A stretch of 29,561 bases of DNA from Chara braunii (GCA_003427395.1 BFEA01000158.1:2145729-2175289), one strand, 5' to 3'; counted from the first letter of the stretch, positions 19,308 through 29,561 are shown. Numbers and translations are program-made. The notes: a model not told the origin generated them from the letters alone.

Positions 19308-20627
19308 CTATTCAATCGTGAATGAGTCAGGGTTGGGCCGGTTCCTGATACTCTTGGGTCCTGTATTTTTGCAAGTGATGACCTCATAGTTCCTGCATAC
19401 GGGGTCGCACAGGACGAGGAACATAGTCCCGTCATGTTTGTTGAGGATGACTGTCTCTGTCCGACTCAGGAATGACCTCCCTAATAAGATAGGGTGGTCC
19501 AAATCGGGCATCATGAAGAAACAGCTTCCGACCTTCACCTTTCTAATCTCCAATATCACTGACGACGCGGTCCCAATGAATACCGATCGACTGTTGGCCC
19601 CCATCAAAACCCCGTTGTCAGAGCGGTCTACCTCCATTCCCAGCCATACGGCATGTTCCTCCTTTATGAGGTTCATTTTCGCTCCACTATCCACCATTGC
19701 AGTGCATGTCTTCCCTTTCACCACAACGTCGAGGCACCCACAGGCGACAAACTTCTTGTCCATCTTAGTACCTGTTTCAGCCCACTCAGCCTCCTTGGGG
19801 ATTATAGTCCCTAACCGTATGTTGGCCACCATCTTCCTGGATAATCGTGCCCTTAGCTCATCTCGGAGCCTTGGCGCTGAGGCTAGTACGTCCTTCAGGT
19901 TCATAAGGTGATTATGACCCTCAAGGATTCTGTCCATTATTTCCTGTACATCGTACCCCTCTTCTACTCGAGCGACGTACTTCTTATTCCTTACTTCCTG
20001 TGCCTTGTCTGTATCAGGCTTGGCATCTCTCTTCTTGGCTCTCTGCTCAACCTTCTCATCCTCTTCTTTTCTCAACCTATCATCTTCATCATCCTCCTCT
20101 TCTGGAACGTCCACTACCTCCTTTTCTCCACTTATCTCAGGAACATTCTTCGCCGGTTCTTTGGGGCTCACCGACCCTTTAGCCCTTGTCCTGACAGCAT
20201 GTGGCACCCTCCCCGTCCTGGAGGGTGATCTGTAAGGCATTCCGGATCTTGGCGCTGGCCCCGAAGTCGTGACGTTTGGCAAGTTACCAGATCCTCCTTG
20301 CGACCCTGGACCTAGGTCGTAGAGGTATACTAGTGGTTCCTTACCTTTCCACTCCTTGACCTTTTCATACATATCAGCTTGCTTCTGTTGGTACCACCCG
20401 ACTTTGTCTATCAGGTCCTCCATTCTTTCCATTGTCTGTCGGGCCGTCCTCTAGTAATCCTCCCCTGTCTCAACCTGTCGGGACCTGTTCCAGCAGTCTC
20501 TTTCTATTTCATCGTCGGACTCTACTATGATTGGTTCTTCCTTAGTAATATCGGCTTTCCTTTCTTGCTCCACCTCTTCATCCTCTCCTACCTCTTCCAC
20601 CCTGATGTTACTACGGACCTCTCTCTC
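19308..20627 (-). pseudogene. Retropepsin-like aspartic protease region
   Basis: This is in the same frame as Gag. An acidic, low-complexity spacer (E-E-E-D-D-E-D-D) precedes the protease. The protease shows V-D-S-G-A-K-M-N-L-I with the DSG codons at 19683-19691, and H-P-I-L-L-G-R-S-F-L, the usual I-L-G segment. The enzyme would cleave the Gag-Pol polyprotein during particle maturation, acting as a dimer. TAG stops interrupt the frame at 20628-20630, 20451-20453 and 19308-19310. All three could arise from CAG. Confidence 0.85.
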
Positions 20628-22190
20628 CTACCGTATCCGAAACATGGCCGGAGGGGCAGGTAGTGCGCTGCCCTCGGCTCGTCGTAGAGCTTCCTTCCTT
20701 GTCCCGCCAGGGATCCTCGGGTCAAGGTAATACCCCCATTTGTCGTACATATCCACGTCAGAGTTAGTGCTGAACAGAGATTCGTCCTCGTCATTCCTCC
20801 TGACATGGCAGAACTTGATAGTATGGCCTTTCTGCCCGCAGTGCCAACAAATAACATTCCTCCAATCTATCCTTCCTCTGCCAGCGCCTCTTCCACCTTC
20901 TTGACCGCCTTGACTCCCCGATGCAGTCCAGTCCCCATTGCCTCCCCCTGTAGAGTTACCACCACCGTTCCCCCTGCCGTTTCCTCCTTGGCCACCATTT
21001 CCTCGCTCTCGGCCCCATCCTTGGTTCTGTCCACGTCCACTGCCTTGATTGCCTTGTAAACCTTGTGGAGCTGACAACTGGGGTTGGCTCGGCGGTGGGT
21101 TTGGGTGGCTCACTTGCTGAGCTTGGGGTCCCGGGCAGCCGCAGGAAGCCATGCTCATTGGCGGTCCGGCACATGACCCATGCGGCCCACTCATCGGCCA
21201 TGACGTGTATGAACAATGCCTATGCCAATGGCTTGGAGGTCCACAACCTGGTCATGGCCCATAGTGTGCTGGTGCAGCCTGACTGGGTGGCTCCGGGGGT
21301 GGCATAGCTACAGCTTGCGGGACCTGACCCCTCCCTGAGCCTTGCCCCCCCTGAGCCAAGTTCCTTCCCTTCTTCAGGGCCTTTGTCAACTTCTGTGGCT
21401 CAGGCCCCTCTTCCTTTTCTTCTTCTTCTTCCTCCTGCACCACTGCCTTTTTGACTTTCCCTTGGGTCTGTGGTGCCGCCATAGTTTTTCTTTTCGTCTC
21501 CTTCTCCACGTCGAGCTGGGTTACCGCGTCCTCTATCATTTTCTTGAAATCGCGTCCGTCACTCGTGATGGCATCCAAAGCCTTCCTCTTCTTCCTGGCT
21601 TGTCTCATCTGAAAAATGTCTACTTGGTCCAGTTCTCCTTCTATCACGCCTTCCTTTATGGCAGCCCAAGTCAGTTTCTTTCCTGGTGCAACCTTCTTGG
21701 TTAACGACGAGGCCTCCCAATTCTTAAAGTGCCACAGGAAAGTGGCACATTGTTCCTCTTCCGCCAACCCTGGGACTTTCTTTGCCATCTTCTCGAACGC
21801 TGTGGCGAAGACCCCCACTGTGGAGAACTCATTCCGCTTTAGCATCTCCAAATTTGTCTTAGTCAGCAAGCCATCCCCTAACTTGAATTGCCTTTGCATC
21901 TCAACCTTGAACTTTGCCCAGTCTCCCCCTGTTTCAGCAACTACTTTCATTATCTCAGGCCGGATTTCCCACCAGATATATCGAGGTAGGAACTTGAACT
22001 TATCTACCTCAGGCACCTCGGCTGTAACCTGTTCCAGGAGCTTCAGCCATTTCGACACCCTCTCCCCTTCAAAATGGAAGATGTCGATTTTTGGCACTTG
22101 TAGCCGTGCCAACTCCCTTTTCTTGAGTGTCTTGACAAAATCTTCTGGTGTAGCGGCCGGGCCCCGCTCGATTCCATCTGCGTCCGGCAT
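20628..22190 (-). pseudogene. Gag: capsid-like region and CCHC nucleocapsid
   Basis: The first ATG after an in-frame TAG is at 22190, about 330 nt from the PBS. The N-terminal part has L-Q-V-P-K-I-D-I-F-H-F-E-G and a helical capsid-like domain (W-W-E-I-R-P-E, then D-W-A-K-F-K-V-E-M). A Glu-rich stretch and a GGQGSGRGQ segment follow. A TGA at 21252-21254 interrupts the frame, which continues through a Gly/Asn/Arg-rich region to the knuckle C-W-H-C-x4-H-x4-C (20808-20849) and R-I-P-G-G-T-R-K-E-A-L-R. Gag assembles the particle, and the knuckle binds element RNA. The frame continues into protease, so gag and protease were probably one ORF. Confidence 0.85.
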
Positions 22191-22518
22191 CTTCACCTCT
22201 TTTTGCTAACCAACCTGACAGGAGTAACAAGGGATAGACCGGTAAGCAGTTCGTCAAGTTTCAGAGGGCTTGCCCTACGTCATTCTTGACCACTCCGCTT
22301 CTAAGTTTAACTAACCATCCTACCACTTGTCATTCAAAGCCCAAGATACAACCTTTAGTCACACTCTGTATCACTTAGTCTTACTATGACTTTATATACA
22401 CCCCTCTTATATTATTCAATCCGACCTATAACCTTTGTCGTTTTGCCTGGATCATCAGCCTGCTCTTAACCTGGGTTCGTTCTCTTAACTTCTTAAGGAC
22501 CCCGGTAGGCAGCCGAGA

Positions 22519-22536
22519 TCCCCGACAACGACGCCA
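22519..22536 (-). promoter_or_regulatory. Primer-binding site, tRNA-Asp type, two mismatches
   Basis: The plus strand reads TCCCCGACAACGACGCCA. It differs from the tRNA-Asp 3' end only at 22525 and 22531. On the element strand both are C-to-T changes at CpG sites. Two bases separate it from the LTR terminus TG at 22539, exactly as in the partial element at 4621-4641. Confidence 0.85.
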
Positions 22537-23060
22537 CCTGTCGAGCGCATCGGTCCCTCACGGGGACCCTCCCGGCCGCGTCATGCAGGAATATGCAGGA
22601 CTTGTCGCGAAGAGCGTTTGCCGCTTCGGCCGAGTGCGCCAGCCGTACCTCTCGCGAGCCCCTACGACAGGACAGGGTCACGCGAGGCCCCGCTTACCTC
22701 CACCTGTGGGAGCTGTCACCATCCCTTAGGTGGGCGTATCCCCGCCGAGCTACTGAACCACATGCGAAGGCTTTTCGTATGCAATTGTAGAGGTGGTCTA
22801 GCCGAGGGCTTTTCTCGCTCGCTATAGCATTGGGGGTAAGCACGGTCGAACGCCCAAAAATCGAACCCGTGCGCGACTCGCCGTACTGGGGGCTGAAATC
22901 CCAAACGCGACTCGACGCCGGTCGACTAGGACGCACTACACACCCACGCGTTACACTACAACACCCACACTTACCCACGCATAGAACCACACACAAAACA
23001 AACGCCACAAACAACGCCCCAATACAACAACTCCTAATCCCTTCAGTATCCGACCCATAA

Positions 23061-23067
23061 CTTTATA
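23061..23067 (-). promoter_or_regulatory. TATA box of the LTR promoter
   Basis: The plus strand CTTTATA reads TATAAAG on the element strand. It lies about 520 nt upstream of the LTR inner end, at the position corresponding to TTATA (5155-5159) in the related LTR. A preceding CCTAATCCCTT block aligns between the two. Transcription would start some 30 nt further in, towards lower coordinates. Confidence 0.55.
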
Positions 23068-23235
23068 CCGCAAGTTCAGATAAGTATCGCGCGCTATAAT
23101 TTCGTATAAAAGTCGAGTAAACGCATGGCTTCCCCATGTCAATCAACCGTGCGAACGTACGCAAGCATTCGCGCTGATGGGGTACTGCTCGGTACTCTCA
23201 GCCTTGCGGCGCTTGATAATCTCGCGGGTCACGTT

Positions 23236-23368
23236 CGACACTCAAGTGTCGGCTGACAGGTGCATCGAGGGGTAATCTTCCGATGCCGGACAACCGCCAT
23301 GTGCGGTTGAAGACCACACCCTCTTCTGCACCCTGTGCAGAGGGGTTGAGTAGACAGCTTTCACTGTC
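23236..23368. other. Cluster of four hairpins within the LTR
   Basis: The hairpins are CGACACT-CA-AGTGTCG (23236-23251), CAACCGC-CATGT-GCGGTTG (23291-23309), an 11-pair stem with two wobbles around TCTGCAC-CCT-GTGCAGA (23321-23345), and GACAG/CTGTC (23353-23368). They lie upstream of the TATA box in element orientation, so they may not be transcribed from that promoter. Confidence 0.7.
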
Positions 23369-24100
23369 GTGGCGGTCAAATATCAAGGGGGTTGACTTTG
23401 ACGGCTGCCATGGACTATAACGTCCAACTATGAAAACTCAAAAGAGAAATTTACTCCAACTCGCATTGGTTAAGTGGCCTTCTAGAATGAAAAGGGTAGG
23501 CAGGCCCAAACGGCGCGCATGCGGAGGCGGCCCAAAGTCCTACCCGTAGGCTATCCGATGTCCGGGATAGTGAGGCCCGTACACGAACTCCCATAGGCTG
23601 ACTGAGACTAGTCCTCCGCCCATGTGTCACTTCGCGATACCAACCCACCCGGGTCTATCGGCCATATCGTGCTTTTGGTCTCGCCGCCTAACCCATTACC
23701 TTTAGTGCGAGAATCAGCAAGTGCTGCGTGCATGGACTTAGTATAAGATCGCGTGGATGCAACACCTACACATACCAATTCACTATGCAGCTCTACGTGA
23801 GTGTCTGCGATGACGGCGGATTATGGTGTGCCCATACCCAAATGACCTCTTCGGAGCCATGTGGCTACTTTCGGCGCTCAGGCGTTGGTTGAAGCGCGCG
23901 CTAGGGGAGGTAACCCTTTAGCGGGCGCAAAACCGGCCTGAGGGCCTTTCCGTCTTCTGCACCCTGAGGTGTCCCAAAGGGTGCGGGGTAAGATGGCCCC
24001 TAGGGCAGGAAGGAATTTGGAGCGGTGGTGAGTTGTCTTGCGCATCACCAGCGACACGCTAACCCTTCCGCCCGAAACTTTATCGTTCCACCAAAATAAT

Positions 24101-25406
24101 TTTCAACAAGAATGAAAAACAAGTACTCATAATATCATTAGAGACGACATTGTCGGGATTAGCCCTATGGGGGTTTACCCGGACGTACACTTACTTGGAT
24201 CATCATCAAATCAGAACGGGAATAGAACAGTCTCACTCAAACAAAGGGTTGTGGGGTAGTTCACTCTCACTACAGTTGTGTGGCTTTGCCCATCTAAATC
24301 CATAGCAATATTTCTCAACATGAATCAATCGAGACACTTCCACACATACCTGCAATCACATCACAGAATGAAACAAAGATCCACACACTACACGGAGTCA
24401 ACTCCAACCAACCTCTATACTCATATCCATTGCTTTAGCCATGCAAGCGCCAACCTCCAGCCAACCAACCATAATTAAATACTCAGTACCTTTGTTAAAT
24501 GACCATTTAATAAAAGTCTGGGTGAAACCTCAACAAAACAGTAAGATCATCAGGGCTAAAACCTTTTTAGGTTGGGTATCGAGGGAGAATTGGGGTTGAG
24601 TCGTAAACCGACGAATCGGCAACCGACCTGTTATCAGTGATAACAGAGAAGTAAACCTTCTGAAGGAATAGGCTGATCAGATCAAACCTTCAAATGATAA
24701 CACGGAAACCTGCATCACAGTATAGACCAAAGAAAAACACTACTTATGTTTCTGTCAAGGGGATAACATTCCCCTAGTCGTAACCTGGCTCCTCTACTAG
24801 TACCAAGTCACCAAGTATTACATCTAATCATAATGGATGTGCTAAGTAACCCCTGACTGAAAAATATTATAACTCCCGAAATTCTACGAAATTTCGACAG
24901 CGCTTCCCGTAGGAAAAGTGTCTTTTCAGAATTTCTATAAGCTCAAAACGACTAACTTTTTTCAGATTTGTAGAAATTTCGGCAGCGCTTCCCGTAGGAA
25001 CAGGAGGCTATCAAGATTTATACGAAGCTGAAAAGACAAAAAGACAAAGCAAGCTATACTTGAGACTAACTTCTGACACCTGCTTGATGATTCGGACTCA
25101 ATGATAGCCCGCACAACCTCTAGATGAGACCTGTGGCTAGCCCTGATCCTGACTCCTAGCAGGGTCAGTCCTATCTTTATCCCAAGTTCTCCCTTCCATC
25201 ATCCATCTCAGCTACCTATGGCTCCATCACCTGGCGAGCATCTAAAGCAACTATCCTATCGAAAAAGACACCCCAAGTGAGAGTCCACAGGCATGCATAC
25301 ACATACATCTCTCACAATCCCACATCGATTTGCCGAAGTAGTTCGTTAGATCATTCAGTTCTTCCCTTTAGAAAACCCCCCTCACTTATGGCATAATATC
25401 AGACAG
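24101..25406. other. Non-coding, with hairpins and a short direct repeat
   Basis: No gene is supported. Hairpins occur at 24560-24573 (AACCT-TTTT-AGGTT), 24608-24619 (CCGA-CGAA-TCGG) and 24628-24646 (CTGTTATC-AGT-GATAACAG). A 33 bp unit with GAAATTTCG(A/G)CAGCGCTTCCC and GTAGGAA is repeated at 24883-24915 and 24968-25000. Confidence 0.6.
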
Positions 25407-26640
25407 GACCCTAACTCAAGGGTATGCCCAACCTGCCTAAGCAAACAAGTAAAAGTACGCACAACTGGACTACCCTAACTTAAGGGTATGCCCAACTCTT
25501 GATAAATTCTAGTCATAAAACATATGACCAGACCGCCCTAACTTAAGGGTACGCCTTACTTCTGTTTAAACTACGACATGAAGCATAAGACTAGACTGCC
25601 CTAGCTTAACGGTATGTCTAGCCAGCCTTACACAAAATTACACAGGGCATAGGATTAGGCTGCCCCAACTTAGGGGTGTGCCTAACCTGCCTAAAACAAG
25701 TACGAACGACGAATGGTCAGACCGCCCTAACTTAAGGGTACGTCCAACCTACATAACAACAACGACAAAAACATATAACTAGGCTGCCCTAACTGCTTAA
25801 ACTGTTTAGTTACATAAGACAATATGATCAGGCCGCCCTAACTTAAGATTACGCATGATCTGTCTAAACAAGGTGCAAACGACGTATGACTAAGCCGCCC
25901 TAACTTAAGGGTACGCTTAGCCTCCGTAACGACCATATAAGAGGACAACCATAGATACTTGCACAAACTTCATATGTTTCTCTCTTATTAGGCAGATAAT
26001 CAGACCTACCCAACTTAGGGAGACATCCAATCCTGCCTTGTGTTTAGAAGGGAAAATAAAACAAGTTTATATTAATTCTCTGCACCTTTATATTGTCACG
26101 AGCATAGGTTTGAGCCGCCCTAACTTAAGGGTACACTCAGTCTGCCCTGATTACCTCCATTATATTCTTCACTGTTTTTCTTTTCTTCTTGTTCTACCTG
26201 ACTTACTGACTGGCTTTCCCAACTCAGGGTGTTCGGCCTGCCAGAATATAAGTTCATATAGTATATATCAAATTTCTATACTTTGATTATCCTTATTGTT
26301 CATGGCTTATGACAGAGCCGCCCTAACTTAAGGGTATGCTCAGCCTTATGTCTGTGTCCCCCTTAGAAAAAACACATACAGAACTGGGTTTACGCAACTT
26401 AGAGTATTCCCAGCTCTGTTTTCAACAACCCCCAGAAAAGAAACATCAGGATTCTGAGACATCCCAACTTAAAGCGCCCATCCTCCTGTTCAGAAACCCT
26501 AGAAAAAAACAGCGAATGGTCCGTCCAACTTAGGATAGGCCCAGTCCTCAATATCATACATTCAGCCCAGCAAACATAAGCAAAACACAACACTGAGCCC
26601 ACATCAACTTAGAGGAGCTCAGTCTTGGGTTGACCCGGTC
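25407..26640. repeat. Minisatellite, ~62 bp period, CCGCCCTAACTTAAGGGTA motif
   Basis: The conserved core recurs near 25409, 25473, 25536, 25599, 25663, 25725, 25787, 25836 and 25898 with 49-64 bp spacing. More degenerate cores follow near 26008, 26118, 26217, 26320, 26393, 26463, 26525 and 26604. CCCT and AGGG can pair around an AACTTA loop. A motif (A/G)ACTAGRC often precedes the core. Spacers are unrelated in sequence length and content. It is not a CRISPR array, because the cores vary and the context is eukaryotic. Confidence 0.88.
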
Positions 26641-28140
26641 AAAGCATGCAAACCACCTTCATCCCACCTTCCCCCTGTTCATTCAGTCTGAATCCACTCA
26701 AAATTTATCTGAACTCTCATACATACTTGTTCATTTAGCCTTCCCAAGAATATGTCCCGACATACATAGCAAAACAAAAAGTAATATCCTGTCATAATAT
26801 TATTCAGATACCCAAAGGAATAACAGTTAGGGGAATGGATCACACGCGTCAGACGAAATTATACCTGAAGTTCCCTACCTCCACAACCCCGCCTGGGTTC
26901 CGGCAGAGCTCCCGCAATCGGTGGGTGGACCTCCCACAAGGTCTTGCTGCGGTCCTACGGGTTGCAATCCTGCCTGCCGCCTTCCTCTCGTAACCAACAG
27001 ACTAGACTTAGACTGAGAAAAATAGAAGTAGAAACGTTCAGTCTCTCGAGGTACAGGAGAGGTGCACTCAGACTCGCGGGAGAGGGCCTTGTAGTCTTGA
27101 TTCGCCTGAGGGCCCCACAATGATGGCCAAAATAGCGTAGTCGAGACGCTCCAATAGTGACCAACTCAACGTAACAGCCCTCAAACGGCCTCAAACATCA
27201 GAGGCATACGCCTCCAGATGAGGTCTGATCTCACTCCCAACGTCACCACAGTCCCCTCTCTCCCTGGGCCTCCTCTTTTAAACCTATGTCGCTGCTGTTC
27301 CTAGTAAGGAACATCGTTCCTCTCCAAAACAGTACCCCAAACAACGCCCAGTACAGCGACAACACCCCTCCTGAGCCCAACTCAGCAACAGTCCGGACTG
27401 CTGCAGTGGCCGTCGAGTACTCAGCACGACGAACGGCCAGCAACAGTCGCAGTCTGGGCCCAACTCACAGTAGGCCAGCAGGGTACAACAGTTTGGATCA
27501 GCCAGCCCCAGCAAAAACCCACAGTGGTCTCCCCCTCCGTCTAGACTGCCGCTACATAGCCTAGTAGGACACTGTTCAGAAGTAGAGCATAGTCCCGTGT
27601 TCCATTCAAAATGCAGCCTTACACAGCGGGCATAGTGGTACCACCTGCAAAGAGCGCAATAAATGCACGGCAGCCGCGATGATATTCAGCGGAAGGCGTA
27701 TAGCAGCCACCGCTACGCTGTGAAGCACAGTAGTCAGCGGGTGAAGCCCGACAATGCATTTAGTAGGACTCCAATCTGCAGTCCACTATGTTCAGTGTTG
27801 TGCGCAATAGATAGCACAACGAGCGATTGCGGTAACCAATAGTCGTCGTGTGCGCAGGCCTAGTGTAAAAAGAACTTTACTGTTGCAAGGCATTGATACT
27901 CCAATGCGCCTACGATGGTTATCTGTTACTTGCTGCGGTCAGCGGCCACACCCTCCTGACGCACATCGTCACCACTCATGCTACCCAAAATACTGTTCTG
28001 ACGCAAGGGTGACTTATCAAAGGAACACGTGAGGCAGACTCGGTGACGGCGCATGCAAGCTAAGTAACTGGCAATCCCACCAGGTTTGGCCAGGGTAGCA
28101 ATCCTTACTGTAACAGTGTACCAGAATCAACCAACACACA
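26641..28140. other. Non-coding, nothing recognised
   Basis: Short frames on both strands at 26875-27564 have no recognisable domain. GTGGTACCAC (27635-27644) is a small palindrome. I see no further feature. Confidence 0.4.
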
Positions 28141-28333
28141 ATTGATTGGTTGATTGATGCATTGATTGAGAAATAAAATCAATCAATCAATCAAATACTG
28201 ATCAATCAATCAAACAAATATCAATCAGTCAATCAATAAATCAATTAATCAATCAATGAAGTAATCAGTCATACTCCAATGTTGGAGTATCGACCGATTC
28301 CTTCATTGATTGATTCATTGATTGATCGACTGC

Positions 28334-28375
<42 letters not shown>

Positions 28376-28443
28376 ATATGGAAAAAATGATTGATTGATT
28401 GATTGTATGGAAAAAAATGATTGATTGATTGATTGTATGGAAA
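28141..28443. repeat. ATTG/CAAT microsatellite arranged as inverted repeats
   Basis: ATTG-type repeats (28141-28168) are followed by CAAT-type repeats (28177-28260), then a perfect 9 bp inverted repeat ATACTCCAA-TG-TTGGAGTAT (28271-28290), then ATTG-type repeats (28303-28440). The flanking arms can pair imperfectly over about 100 bp on each side. The last part holds three ~30 bp units ending in TATGGAAAAAA. Confidence 0.9.
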
Positions 28444-29292
28444 AAACATTCCCCGCCCCACCCTGTCCACACTTGCCCTAACACCAACCCTCTCTTTCTC
28501 TCTGAGACTCCCAACCCTCCCCGCCCTGACCGGACCCTAGCCCTACCCTCCCGGACCTTCTCCTCCTCCTTGATCCCCCTAATCCTTCCTCTCCCCTCAT
28601 CCTTCCTCCCCCTCATCCTTTGTCCTGCGACCACGTGGCAACCACCCAACCCTACCCTGACGCTTGCCCGACCGTCACCCACTCTCACCCCACTTTTCTT
28701 CTTCTTTTTCTCCTCCTCCTTCCCCATTATCTTTCCTCCCCCTAATCCTCCCTCCCGCTAATCCTCCCTCCCCTGATCGCGTGGCAACCACCCCCAACCG
28801 TAGCCCGACCCTCCCTCACCCTTGCCTGACCCTTCTTGTAGTTGCTTTTGTTCTTGTTCTTCTTCCGCTTTCTTATCCACCTCCAACCCAGCTCCTCCTC
28901 CTTCTCCTCCCTCCCCCTGGACTCCTTTGTAGTGCTCTGCATTTTCTTCTTCTGTCTCGTCCTCCTCCAAACCGGATCCTACGCCATTGGCCTAATGTTC
29001 CCCTCAACTTCTTCTTCTTCTTCCTCCTTGTCCTCCAACCCAGCATCACCCTCTCCTTTCTTTGCCCCTTCCACCATCGTTCTTGCTGACATCCGCGGAC
29101 ACCCTCCCCCTCGCTCGACCATCCCCGCCTTCTGGCCCCTCCATCTTCTTTCTTATTCTATGTCTCCTTCTTCTACTCTTACTTCTTCTTCCTCTTTCTC
29201 TCCTCATGGCCTCCCTCACCTCATCTTCCTTCCGTCCCTGCTCTATCCTTCATCCTCCTCCACCCTTTTCCATCCCTCTCATCCTTCCCTGA
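28444..29292. repeat. Pyrimidine-rich low-complexity tract
   Basis: Long runs of CCT, CTT and TTC on the plus strand make open frames in several registers on both strands. None looks like a protein. A loose direct repeat is visible: GCGTGGCAACCACCC-like sequence near 28777 echoes CACGTGGCAACCACCC near 28633, both preceded by CCCCCTAATCCT-type sequence. Confidence 0.75.
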
Positions 29293-29561
29293 GTGTTTGG
29301 TGGAATGTAGAACGGGGGATCCTTGCTTTGACCTTAGAGCGGCTTCCTACCTCCACCCTACCCTCGTCCTACCCCCAGTCGACGGGGGTGAAGCGACCCC
29401 ACCAAAAGGAGTTGTGCCAAGCAGAGGGAGGGGCAACCCTCTTTCGGTGGCATGGGGGGGTGCCCCTACCAGTCGGGAACCCTCCACACTTGCTGATTTT
29501 TTTAATTATTTTTTTAGGAAATAAAGAAATTAAAAAAAACTGCGGGGGTTGGAAAATTGCG
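29293..29561. other. Non-coding end of window
   Basis: There are short G/C inverted pieces, such as GGGGTG with CACCCC-like partners, and then an AT-rich end. Nothing is recognised, and the feature may continue beyond the window. Confidence 0.4.

Larger units (their letters stand above)
12606..24100 (-). mobile_element. Decayed Ty3/gypsy-like LTR retrotransposon (ends approximate)
   Basis: On the minus strand the order is LTR, tRNA-Asp PBS, Gag, retropepsin, RT, RNase H, integrase. RT before integrase places it in the Ty3/gypsy (Metaviridae) group rather than copia. Gag-like ORFs continue downstream of integrase to 12606. No chromodomain follows the GPY motif. Only the 5' LTR is seen. Five in-frame stops and at least three frameshifts in gag-pol show that this copy is dead. 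Its interior also contains a sequencing adapter and a false gap. The outer LTR boundary near 24100 is a guess based on a change in sequence character. Confidence 0.8.
22539..24100 (-). mobile_element. 5' LTR of the large element (outer boundary approximate)
   Basis: This starts TGTCGAGCGCATCGG on the plus strand, the inner LTR end on the minus strand. Its first ~530 bp are colinear with the LTR at 4641. It contains four close hairpins at 23236-23368 and another GCACCCT/AGGGTGC at 23959-23984, where CTTCTGCACCCTG is repeated from 23323. The outer end is not defined because no 3' LTR is seen. Around 24090 the sequence turns AT-rich. Confidence 0.65.

Noticed and set aside
1343-26640. Minisatellites at 1343-1750 and 25407-26640 as CRISPR arrays
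   Set aside because: Repeats are degenerate, spacing is irregular, there are no cas genes, and the context is a eukaryotic retrotransposon landscape.
27243-27564. Pairs of frames at 27243-27564 as a small gene
   Set aside because: Both strands are open with low-complexity Ser/Ala/Thr or Leu/Cys content. There is no domain or nearby gene signal.
28429-29292. Open frames in the pyrimidine-rich tract as proteins
   Set aside because: Several overlapping frames on both strands follow directly from CCT/TTC composition. The translations are Pro/Leu/Ser runs without domains.

Overview
This window looks like repeat-rich, gene-poor nuclear DNA from a plant-lineage eukaryote, taken from a draft assembly. 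I see no convincing host gene, tRNA, rRNA or bacterial operon. The recognisable coding material is decayed LTR retrotransposon sequence, all on the minus strand. Both primer-binding sites match the 3' end of plant-type tRNA-Asp. From memory, the Gag style resembles repeats in charophyte algae such as Chara, but that is a weak inference.

Layout. 1-934: first copy of a hairpin-bearing repeat, repeated at 8651-9619. 1343-1750: a minisatellite with a ~60 bp period. 2912-5170: a partial LTR element on the minus strand, with two gag-like pseudogenes in tandem, a tRNA-Asp PBS and an LTR. 6134-7591: non-coding sequence with 15 isolated N bases. 7635-8650: a dense series of perfect hairpins and alternating A-rich and T-rich tracts. 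9620-12605: GC-rich to AT-rich non-coding sequence containing a diverged relative of the 934/9619 repeat end. 12606 to at least 23067 (perhaps about 24100): a large Ty3/gypsy-like element on the minus strand. 24100-25400: non-coding. 25407-26640: a second minisatellite. 28141-28443: an ATTG/CAAT palindromic microsatellite. 28441-29292: a pyrimidine-rich tract.

The large element reads, in its own 5'-to-3' direction: LTR with TATA box, PBS, Gag capsid-like region, CCHC knuckle, retropepsin (DSGA), reverse transcriptase (YIDD), RNase H, and integrase (zinc finger, D-D-35-E, GPY). Two more gag-like stretches follow integrase: a tandem pair of capsid-like domains, then a coiled-coil ORF ending in a CCHC knuckle. 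This copy is dead, with five in-frame stops and at least three frameshifts in gag-pol. A further frame change, between protease and RT, is exactly -1 and sits on a U UUU UUA heptamer, so it may be a programmed frameshift.

Two assembly artefacts lie inside the element. One is a 38 bp Nextera mate-pair junction flanked by a 27 bp duplication. The other is a 20 N gap flanked by an exact 95 bp duplication; collapsing it restores the RT frame.

The best candidate for something undescribed is the family of hairpins in the non-coding repeats. Several stems recur in diverged copies with compensatory base changes and conserved loops, which suggests that the folded form has been maintained.
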